From an uncultured Opitutia bacterium (lineage in GTDB: Bacteria; Verrucomicrobiota; Verrucomicrobiia; Opitutales; Opitutaceae), in assembly GCA_903938935.1 (NCBI GenBank), contig CAJAFD010000260.1:1-6960 (forward strand): DNA of 6,960 bases. Reading direction: 5' to 3'. The notes below the pieces were generated by a model. The model saw nothing but the letters and a program-made list of their open reading frames with translations, searched no databases and was not told where the DNA came from. Numbering within the stretch: the stretch's first letter is position 1; each line of letters begins with the position of its first letter. Both the position numbers and the translations under genes were made by a program. Below, piece after piece: positions 1 through 5,020 of the stretch.

Positions 1-2
1 CG

Positions 3-1397
3 TTAGCCGAGAAAATTTCGCAGCCAGATCACGCCGCTCGCTTCATCCGCGAACGCACCGTCGAGCTGCGCTTCGAAGGCGGCGTCTAGGGCGCGTTTAA
101 ATTCCGGGCCGGGCTTACGGCCGAGCGCCATCAAGTGCCGCCCGAGCATGAGCGGTTGCGGCGCGAGTTGCGCGAGTTGCAGGCGCTGAGCGTGCGCCGT
201 GAGCGCGGCGATGCGCGCGATCGTCTCGGGCGACTCCAACGGCGGCCGGCCGCGACTATCGGCGAGCATGACGCACGCGAGCTCATCGATGGTGCCAGGT
301 TGCAGACGCCGCGCGAGGCGTCGCACGGCGTTGTCGGAAAGTGGTGCGCTGTTGCGATCGTGCGCGTGGTGATTCTCCACGAGCGCGCGCACCGGCGCGT
401 CGAAACGCAAGGGTGCCCCGATGCGCCGTAAAAATTGCTCCGCGAGTGGCCCGCCCGCCGCTGCGTGTCCTGGACTCAGCCAGCGCAACACCCCGTCCTT
501 CTCCGCGCGGACGGTGGTCTTCACCTTGCCGAAATCATGGGCCAACACCGCCCACATCAGCATGGAATTTCGCTCCGCCCCACTGGCGCGCTCGTGTGCG
601 ACGAGCGCTTCGAGGCAAAGTTGCGTGTGCGTAAACACATCACCTTCCGGATGCCAGGCCGGCTCTTGCAACGTGCCGCGCAGCGCCGCGATCTCCGGAA
701 AATGCACCAGCCACCCCGTCGCCTCCAGCACCTCGAGCCCGCGCGCCGGCTTGACGGCTTGGTTCGCCCATTTTTCCCACTCGCCCCAGACGCGCTCCAC
801 CGGCAATTCCCAAAAGGTGTCCGCGATCTGCCGGCTCAACGTCGCCGTCTCCGGCGCGAGCGAGAAATCAAAACGCGCGGCAAACTGCATCGCCCGCAAC
901 ACCCGCAACGGATCCTCCCCGAACGCCGCGCTCGTGTGCCGCAACACTCGCGCCTGCAAATCCGCCGCGCCCCCGTGCGGATCGATCAACGTGTCCGTAA
1001 ACGGATCGTACGCGATCGCATTGACCGTGAAATCCCGCCGCGCCGCCGCATCTGCGTCGCTCAACCCTGCGTCCGGTTCCACCGCGAAGCCCCGATGTCC
1101 CGCGCCGGTCTTCGATTCGCGTCGCGGCAAACTGAAATCATATTCGGCGCCGCTGGTTTTGCCGCGCACTTTGATCACGCCGAAACTCCGCCCCACCACA
1201 TCCGTCGCCCCGAAAGAGGCGAGCGCGCGATGCAGCGTCTCGAAATCCACTTGGCCGACCTCGATGTCGAAATCTTTGGGCGTCAGCCCCAGCAACCCAT
1301 CGCGCACGCCGCCACCCACCAACCGCGGCCGACCGACGCGGCGCACCGCATCAAGCATCGCTCGGAGCTCCTCGGGAATCTGCGGGGCCAATCGCAT
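3..1397 (-). CDS. cca: CCA tRNA nucleotidyltransferase with HD domain
   Basis: Class II nucleotidyltransferase of the CCA-adding/poly(A) polymerase family, 464 residues, which would build or repair the 3' CCA end of tRNAs in the cytoplasm. Seen in order: nucleotide-binding loop LVGGGVRD (residues 26-33); catalytic pair D42 and D44 in KDFDIEV; GRSFGVIKV (69-77); RRDFTVNAIAYD (120-131); DPHGGAADL (139-147); and the EDPLRVLRAMQFAARF helix (161-176). A C-terminal HD phosphohydrolase domain follows, with H257, H287-D288, H311 and the ENHH motif near 341-344. HD-containing relatives such as E. coli Cca also have phosphohydrolase activity, so that is inferred here. The ATG at 1397 is chosen because GGAG lies about 8 bases upstream and because the open frame further upstream is the antisense of the neighbouring gene, without family motifs. 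The start overlaps the upstream stop by one base (TAATG), suggesting translational coupling. Sequence alone does not exclude a specialised CC-adding, A-adding or poly(A) polymerase activity. Confidence 0.93.
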   Translation of the reverse strand: MRLAPQIPEELRAMLDAVRRVGRPRLVGGGVRDGLLGLTPKDFDIEVGQVDFETLHRALASFGATDVVGRSFGVIKVRGKTSGAEYDFSLPRRESKTGAGHRGFAVEPDAGLSDADAAARRDFTVNAIAYDPFTDTLIDPHGGAADLQARVLRHTSAAFGEDPLRVLRAMQFAARFDFSLAPETATLSRQIADTFWELPVERVWGEWEKWANQAVKPARGLEVLEATGWLVHFPEIAALRGTLQEPAWHPEGDVFTHTQLCLEALVAHERASGAERNSMLMWAVLAHDFGKVKTTVRAEKDGVLRWLSPGHAAAGGPLAEQFLRRIGAPLRFDAPVRALVENHHAHDRNSAPLSDNAVRRLARRLQPGTIDELACVMLADSRGRPPLESPETIARIAALTAHAQRLQLAQLAPQPLMLGRHLMALGRKPGPEFKRALDAAFEAQLDGAFADEASGVIWLRNFLG

Positions 1398-1804
1398 TAT
1401 TTTTTCTCCGCCGCGACCCCGCGTGCCGCCGCGATCACGCAACCCCAGCCGATTAAAAACGAGACGCCGCCCAACGGCGCCGTCGAAGCCCCGAGCCAAG
1501 TCGGCGCCTTCAAAGCTAAGCAATAAAGCGACCCCGAAAATAGAAACACCCCCGTCAACCACCACCGCACCGCCCAACCGATGCGCCGCGCCGCCGCGCT
1601 CGCACCCGCACCCACCTCCAACCAGATCGCCGCCGCGAAAATAGCCACGGCATGAATCAGGTGATAATGCACCGCCGTTTCCCAGCGATCGCGCGTGCCG
1701 AGTTCGGTGAGTTGGGCGCGCAACGCATGTGCGCCAAAAGCGCCGAGCGCGACCCCGCTCAGACCCAAAATGCCAGCGATCCACAGCGCGCGGGAAGATT
1801 TCAT
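1397..1804 (-). CDS. DUF423 family small membrane protein (YgdD/TMEM256-like)
   Basis: Small integral inner-membrane protein of 135 residues with four predicted hydrophobic segments, at about residues 7-28, 47-63, 80-98 and 107-127. Family hallmarks are visible: LGAFGAHAL in the first segment, YHLIHAVA at the start of the second, FSGSLYCLAL in the third and APLGGVSFLIGW in the fourth. The length fits this family, which is usually about 120-130 residues. Its biochemical function is not known, so none is assigned. The ATG at 1804 places the conserved first helix at the N-terminus; GAGAG lies about 10 bases before it. An upstream in-frame ATG would add 38 residues lacking family character. It is the first gene of a two-gene unit with the tRNA nucleotidyltransferase, its stop overlapping that start by one base, and is divergent from rplM. 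The tail AAEKK is charged, as expected for a soluble C-terminus. The family call is firm; the role is unknown. Confidence 0.88.
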   Translation of the reverse strand: MKSSRALWIAGILGLSGVALGAFGAHALRAQLTELGTRDRWETAVHYHLIHAVAIFAAAIWLEVGAGASAAARRIGWAVRWWLTGVFLFSGSLYCLALKAPTWLGASTAPLGGVSFLIGWGCVIAAARGVAAEKK

Positions 1805-1911
1805 GGCCGCCACGCTCTCAGAAATGCGCCGAGAAACAAGTTCACGCTGCGTCCACGATCCGGTTAAAATGGAAAATGGAGCGAGGTATGAAAAGAGCGT
1901 GAAATGAGGCA

Positions 1912-1941
1912 TTGACACGGTCTTTGCGAAACCTAGTTATT
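1912..1941 (+). promoter_or_regulatory. Candidate sigma-70-type promoter of rplM-rpsI
   Basis: A perfect TTGACA -35 hexamer lies at 1912-1917, only 38 bases before the rplM start. The -10 is weak: AGTTAT at 1935-1940 (17-bp spacer) or GTTATT at 1936-1941 (18-bp spacer), each matching the consensus at three of six positions. If used, transcription would start near 1947-1950 and leave a leader of only about 5-8 bases. The -35 is convincing by sequence; use of the promoter is inferred. Confidence 0.45.
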
Positions 1942-1954
1942 AACCCCTTTTCCC

Positions 1955-2383
1955 ATGAAAACGTTTCTCGCCAAGAAGGAGACTGTGCAGCCCAAGTGGC
2001 ATCTGATCGATGCCGAAGGCGTGCCGCTCGGTCGCCTCGCTGTTAAAGCCGCCAACATCATCCGTGGCCGCCACAAAGCCTCCTACACCCCGAGCGTCGA
2101 CAACGGCGACTTCGTCGTGGTCATCAACGCCGAGAAGGTCGTCCTCACCGGTAAAAAGGAGAGCCAGAACGAATACATGTTTTTCTCCGGCTTCGTCGGT
2201 GGCGAAAGCTACCGCAGCCTCAAGCTGATGCGCGAGCGTCACCCCGAGTTTATCATCGAACACGCGGTCAAGGGCATGCTCCCGAAGAACCGCATCGCGG
2301 CCAAGATGTTGACGAAACTCCGTGTTTTCGCCGGCTCGAAGCACACGCATGAGATGAACAATCCCGCCAAAATTTCCGTCTGA
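1955..2383 (+). CDS. rplM: 50S ribosomal protein L13 (uL13)
   Basis: Ribosomal protein L13, 142 residues, the usual bacterial length; it binds 23S rRNA early in assembly of the large subunit. Recognisable stretches are WHLIDAEGVPLGRLAVKAA (15-33), GDFVVVINAEKVVLTGKK (51-68), a HAVKGMLPKN motif (103-112) and a C-terminal VFAGSKHTHEMNNP region (124-137), corresponding to the family's YAG-HPH-QP signature. The ATG at 1955 is preceded by a C/T-rich run with no Shine-Dalgarno sequence. A TTGACA box lies 38 bases upstream, so the mRNA leader may be very short. That leaves little room for the kind of structured leader through which L13 autoregulates in E. coli. It is first in the classic rplM-rpsI pair, with rpsI starting 8 bases after its stop. 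Confidence 0.98.
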   Translation: MKTFLAKKETVQPKWHLIDAEGVPLGRLAVKAANIIRGRHKASYTPSVDNGDFVVVINAEKVVLTGKKESQNEYMFFSGFVGGESYRSLKLMRERHPEFIIEHAVKGMLPKNRIAAKMLTKLRVFAGSKHTHEMNNPAKISV

Positions 2384-2391
2384 TTACGCCC

Positions 2392-2790
2392 ATGAGCACA
2401 CCCGCGAACGTTTTCACCGCCACCGGCCGCCGCAAGACCTCCACCGCCCGCATCCGTATCACGGAAGGCAAGGGCAAGCTGACCGTTAACGGCCGCAGCT
2501 TTGAGAACTATTTTGTGCCAGAGAGCTTCGCCAAACAAGCGGCGATGCCCCTCATCACGGTCACCCTGAGTGACAAATTTGACGTCAGCGCCAATGTCTC
2601 GGGCGGCGGTCTCGCCGGCCAAGCTGGCGCGGTCGCTCACGGCATCGCCCGTGCGCTCCAAAAGTTTAACGCTGAACTTCGTCCCGCCCTCAAGAAGGCT
2701 GGCCACATGAAGCGCGATCCCCGCGCCAAGGAACGTAAGAAAGCCGGTCAACCCGGCGCTCGTAAGCGCTTCCAGTTCTCGAAACGTTAA
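2392..2790 (+). CDS. rpsI: 30S ribosomal protein S9 (uS9)
   Basis: Ribosomal protein S9, 132 residues, close to the usual 128-132. Seen are the N-terminal GRRKTSTARI motif (residues 12-21), the glycine-rich SGGGLAGQAGAVAHGIARAL stretch (about 70-89) and the very basic tail RDPRAKERKK...ARKRFQFSKR. In S9 this tail reaches into the 30S P site and the terminal SKR contacts the tRNA anticodon stem-loop. The gene starts 8 bases after the rplM stop. No Shine-Dalgarno motif is visible in the spacer (gattacgccc), so translation may depend on coupling to rplM or on an unstructured start region. A strong intrinsic terminator follows 46 bases after the stop. Nothing in the protein is truncated or unusual. 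Confidence 0.98.
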   Translation: MSTPANVFTATGRRKTSTARIRITEGKGKLTVNGRSFENYFVPESFAKQAAMPLITVTLSDKFDVSANVSGGGLAGQAGAVAHGIARALQKFNAELRPALKKAGHMKRDPRAKERKKAGQPGARKRFQFSKR

Positions 2791-2798
2791 TCCGGTTT

Positions 2799-2820
2799 TA
2801 CCGCGATTCTATTCGCGGTA
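2799..2820. other. Perfect inverted repeat after rpsI
   Basis: TACCGCGA (2799-2806) and TCGCGGTA (2813-2820) form an 8-bp perfect stem with a 6-base loop. It begins 8 bases after the rpsI stop. It is flanked by TTTT before and TTTA after, so it is at best a weak terminator. It may instead protect the 3' end of the mRNA, or act as a first hairpin before the stronger terminator just downstream. Confidence 0.6.
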
Positions 2821-2836
2821 TTTACGGCTTATTTGG

Positions 2837-2870
2837 GCCGACGTCGCTCGTGGAGCGCGTCGGCTTTTTT
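2837..2870 (+). terminator. Intrinsic terminator of rplM-rpsI
   Basis: GCCGACG (2837-2843) pairs with CGTCGGC (2858-2864). Inside it CGCTC (2845-2849) pairs with GAGCG (2853-2857), with one bulged T at 2844 and a GTG loop. Six T residues follow at 2865-2870. A long GC-rich stem followed by a T tract is a textbook Rho-independent terminator. It separates the ribosomal operon from the secreted-protein gene downstream. Confidence 0.92.
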
Positions 2871-2906
2871 GTCACCTATTTCCCGGTTTTTCCGGTCCGA
2901 GGGAAC

Positions 2907-2923
2907 TTGGCAAGCCGCTTGCT
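2907..2923 (+). promoter_or_regulatory. Candidate sigma-54 (-24/-12) promoter
   Basis: The sequence TTGGCAAG-CCGC-TTGCT matches the RpoN consensus YTGGCACG-N4-TTGCW at every defined position but one (A for C at 2913). The invariant GG (2909-2910) and GC (2921-2922) have the required 12-base offset. The predicted start of transcription is near 2934, about 53 bases before the beta-barrel gene, and the site sits just downstream of the rpsI terminator. Caveats: GCAAG-CCG-CTTGC (2910-2922) is also an inverted repeat that could be an operator. TTGGCA (2907-2912) with TATCCT (2928-2933) could form a poor sigma-70 promoter with a 15-bp spacer. No activator site was identified. Confidence 0.6.
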
Positions 2924-2935
2924 TACCTATCCTCG

Positions 2936-2954
2936 AGCCCGGTTCTTTCGGGCT
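2936..2954 (+). other. 5' leader hairpin of the beta-barrel gene
   Basis: AGCCCG (2936-2941) and CGGGCT (2949-2954) form a 6-bp perfect stem with a 7-base loop. If transcription starts near 2934, this hairpin occupies the extreme 5' end of the transcript, a position known to stabilise mRNAs. The rest of the leader up to the ATG is A/C-rich and looks unstructured. Confidence 0.5.
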
Positions 2955-2986
2955 GTTACGCTACACCATAACCACCAAACTAAAAT

Positions 2987-3778
2987 ATGAATAAACTATC
3001 CTTCGCACTCCTCGGTGCTCTCACCTTGGGTTCGCTCTCTCTGAGCGCCCAGACCACGCCCGCGCCAGCGCCGGCCGCTCCTAGCGTCGCCGTGACGGTC
3101 ACCCCGTCGTTCGTGTCCCAGTACATGTTCCGCGGCCAGCGTCTCGGTGGGGCCTCGTTCCAGCCCACGGTGGAGCTGGGTTACGGCAATCTGACCGCCG
3201 GCGTCTGGGCTAACGCTCCGATCCAGAATAAAGTCGTAGGGCAATCGGATCCTGAATTTGATTTCTACGCCTCCTACACCTCTGTCGCGTCCGATACGTT
3301 GAGCTTCGTGCCCGGCATCACCTTCTACACCTATCCTTCGGCCGATGAAGCTAACGGTTTCTACAAGATGACCTTCGAGCCCAGCTTGGCGGTTAATTAC
3401 ACGGTCTCCGGTGTGAAACTCACCCCGAAGATCTACTACGACTTCGTTCTGGACGGTCCTACCTTCGAAATCGCCTCAAACTATGCCTTGCCCCTCAAGG
3501 ATCTCGGCACCGAGCTCGGTTTCACCGCCTCCTACGGATCCTACCTCGCCAAGGATTTCATCAAAGGCTCGGCTCCGCAGACCAAGGCCTGGGGTAATTA
3601 CTGGCTGCTCGGCGTTGCTGCGCCCTTCCAGCTCACCAAAGAATCCAAGGTCACGCTCGGTTACGCCTACACCAAGGGCGACAGCGCTTACGTGAAGACG
3701 GGCAGCGCTCCGAAGTCCTCCAACACCTCGGCGGTCGGCCGTGGCGTCGTGACGATCAGCTACTCCTACGCATTCTAA
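2987..3778 (+). CDS. Secreted outer-membrane beta-barrel protein (TorF/putative porin-like)
   Basis: Predicted outer-membrane protein of 263 residues. It has a Sec signal peptide: MNK, a hydrophobic core at about residues 5-19, and likely cleavage after LSA at 21. An Ala/Pro-rich linker follows (TTPAPAPAAP). The rest alternates polar and aromatic residues in short amphipathic strands, for example VTVTPSFVSQYMFRGQ, FYASYTSV, ITFYTYPS, TPKIYYDFVL and VTLGYAYTKGD. It ends in VVTISYSYAF, with the terminal Phe that forms the recognition signal for beta-barrel assembly. The opening strand with YMFRG-QRL, then a PTVELGYGNLTAGVWAN segment, resembles proteins annotated as TorF-family putative porins (TIGR02001-like). 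That assignment comes from memory of the family and is moderate; the substrate is unknown. The ATG at 2987 is the only start giving a proper signal peptide; it has no Shine-Dalgarno but an A-rich upstream stretch. The gene is monocistronic, bounded by terminators on both sides, and preceded by a sigma-54-like promoter. Confidence 0.75.
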   Translation: MNKLSFALLGALTLGSLSLSAQTTPAPAPAAPSVAVTVTPSFVSQYMFRGQRLGGASFQPTVELGYGNLTAGVWANAPIQNKVVGQSDPEFDFYASYTSVASDTLSFVPGITFYTYPSADEANGFYKMTFEPSLAVNYTVSGVKLTPKIYYDFVLDGPTFEIASNYALPLKDLGTELGFTASYGSYLAKDFIKGSAPQTKAWGNYWLLGVAAPFQLTKESKVTLGYAYTKGDSAYVKTGSAPKSSNTSAVGRGVVTISYSYAF

Positions 3779-3783
3779 GGCCG

Positions 3784-3801
3784 TCACGCGCCTGCGCGTG
3801 A
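3784..3801. other. Inverted repeat after the beta-barrel gene
   Basis: TCACGCGC (3784-3791) and GCGCGTGA (3794-3801) are perfectly complementary around a 2-base centre, so about 7 bp of stem with a 4-base loop is realistic. There is no T tract after it. It lies between the stop codon and the true terminator and may serve as a 3' stabilising hairpin, as in the rpsI 3' region. Confidence 0.55.
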
Positions 3802-3812
3802 TTGCAACTTCG

Positions 3813-3843
3813 GCCCGCGCCTCACCCGGCGCGGGCTTTTTTT
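3813..3843 (+). terminator. Intrinsic terminator of the beta-barrel gene
   Basis: GCCCGCGCC (3813-3821) pairs perfectly with GGCGCGGGC (3828-3836) around a 6-base loop. Seven T residues follow (3837-3843). This is a very strong Rho-independent terminator. It implies that argC, starting at 3913, needs its own promoter within 3844-3912, where I see no convincing -35/-10 pair. Confidence 0.94.
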
Positions 3844-3912
3844 GGGCTAAATCGAACGAGCAGGAAATTCCGTCTCGATTATTTCCCCGCTGCTTTGGAT
3901 GCTGCGCGCACT

Positions 3913-4938
3913 ATGAAAGTCGGTGTTGTCGGCGCGTCCGGTTATTCGGGCGAAGTCTTGGTCAAACTGTTACTCAGTCATCCGCACGTGGAACTCGCGG
4001 CGGTGACTTCGCGCACGCATGCCGGCAAGGCTTTGGCTGCGATCATGCCGGCGCTGCGCGGCCGCGATGCCGGTCTGCGCTTTGTTGATTCTGATCCTGC
4101 GGCGCTCGCGGCGAGTAACATCGATTTATTTTTCCTCGCGCTGCCCCACGGCGCCGCGGCGACGTACGCGAAAGCCCTCGTTCCCGCGGGCAAGCGCGTG
4201 ATCGACCTCAGCGCCGACTTCCGCATCGCCGACTTGGCGACTTACCAAAAATATTACGGCGAGCATCACGCGCCGGAATTGTTGCCCGCGGCGCGTTTTG
4301 TCCTGCCCGAGCTCACGCCGCCGGCTTGGAAGACTGAGGCGAAACTCATTGCCGCGCCTGGTTGTTATCCGACGAGTGTTTTGGTGCCGCTGGTGCCGCT
4401 GTTGCGAGCGGGCCTCGTTTCGCGCCAGCATATCGTGGTCAATTCTTTCAGCGGCGTGAGTGGTGCGGGCAAGAAAGCCGAAGAAGCCTATCTTTACTGC
4501 GAACGCGCCGAGAGTGCCAAGGCCTACGGCTTGGTGAAGCATCGCCATCTCGCCGAAATCGAGGAGCAACTCGCGCTGCGCACGGGCGCCGCCACCGTCC
4601 TCCAGTTTAATCCTCATCTCGCGCCGATGCGCCGTGGGATCGCGACGACGATCACCGTCCCGGCCGCGGCGGGCGCTACGATCGACGCGCTTTATGCCGC
4701 TTGGCGCGAAGCCTACGCTGCCGCGCCGTTTGTGCAGCTGCTCGCGACCGGCGAGACGCCCGATACGGCGCACGTCGTCGGCACCAATCGCATCGATATC
4801 TCCGCGGTGCACGATGCGCGCACCGGTAATTTCATCCTAACTTCCGCCGAGGATAATCTCATGAAGGGCGCGAGTGGTCAGGCCGTGCAAATCATGAATC
4901 TCTGGAGCGGGTTCCCCGAAACCGCCGGACTGATTTAA
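3913..4938 (+). CDS. argC: N-acetyl-gamma-glutamyl-phosphate reductase
   Basis: ArgC, 341 residues (normal length), reduces N-acetylglutamyl 5-phosphate to N-acetylglutamate 5-semialdehyde with NADPH, the third step toward ornithine and arginine. Seen are the N-terminal nucleotide-binding loop GVVGASGYSGEVL (residues 4-16), ALPHGAAA (76-83), DLSADFR (98-104) and the active-site Cys151 in APGCYPTSV. Further on are NSFSGVSGAGKKAEEAYLY (177-195), KHRHLAEIEEQL (209-220) and HLAPMRRGI (235-243), whose His and Arg belong to the conserved catalytic and binding region. The ATG at 3913 gives an N-terminus starting directly with the dinucleotide-binding strand (MKVGVVGASG). A TTG at 3802 would add 37 residues encoded partly by the preceding terminator and is rejected. 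No clear Shine-Dalgarno is present. The gene is convergent with argJ, whose stop lies 82 bases downstream. Confidence 0.96.
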   Translation: MKVGVVGASGYSGEVLVKLLLSHPHVELAAVTSRTHAGKALAAIMPALRGRDAGLRFVDSDPAALAASNIDLFFLALPHGAAATYAKALVPAGKRVIDLSADFRIADLATYQKYYGEHHAPELLPAARFVLPELTPPAWKTEAKLIAAPGCYPTSVLVPLVPLLRAGLVSRQHIVVNSFSGVSGAGKKAEEAYLYCERAESAKAYGLVKHRHLAEIEEQLALRTGAATVLQFNPHLAPMRRGIATTITVPAAAGATIDALYAAWREAYAAAPFVQLLATGETPDTAHVVGTNRIDISAVHDARTGNFILTSAEDNLMKGASGQAVQIMNLWSGFPETAGLI

Positions 4939-4956
4939 TCAGCCGACCTCTGCATG

Positions 4957-4986
4957 AAAAAGCGCCGCGGCGAAGACCGTGGCGCT
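4957..4986 (-). terminator. Probable intrinsic terminator of argJ
   Basis: Between the convergent argC and argJ stops, AGCGCCGCGG (4961-4970) faces CCGTGGCGCT (4977-4986) across a 6-base loop. Read on the minus strand, the stem has one A-C mismatch and runs into a T tract (complement of 4957-4961), as expected for termination of argJ about 35 bases after its stop. On the plus strand the stem is complete with a G-U pair, but no T run follows, so argC termination here would be weak. Confidence 0.6.
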
Positions 4987-5020
4987 GGGTGCGGGTGGCG
5001 CGAAATTGGGTTCGTTCGGA

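Noticed and set aside
421..1644. 407-codon plus-strand open frame, and a second one at 435-1526
   Set aside because: They lie antisense to cca and DUF423. The translations are low-complexity (Ser/Pro/Arg-rich) without domains, as expected from GC-rich third positions.
1398..1784. Upstream extension of the cca reading frame by 129 codons
   Set aside because: The extension overlaps DUF423 in another frame, is Gly/Arg-rich without motifs, and the ATG at 1397 has a good GGAG site.
1805..1954. Possible riboswitch or structured leader in the divergent gap
   Set aside because: No strong stem or known aptamer pattern seen; the gap is accounted for by divergent promoters.
3802..3912. TTG start extending argC by 37 codons
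   Set aside because: It would translate through the barrel gene's terminator, and ArgC proteins begin at the dinucleotide-binding strand that follows the ATG at 3913.
4126..4812. 228-codon minus-strand open frame across argC
   Set aside because: Shadow of argC; Arg/Gly-rich composition and no recognisable domain.
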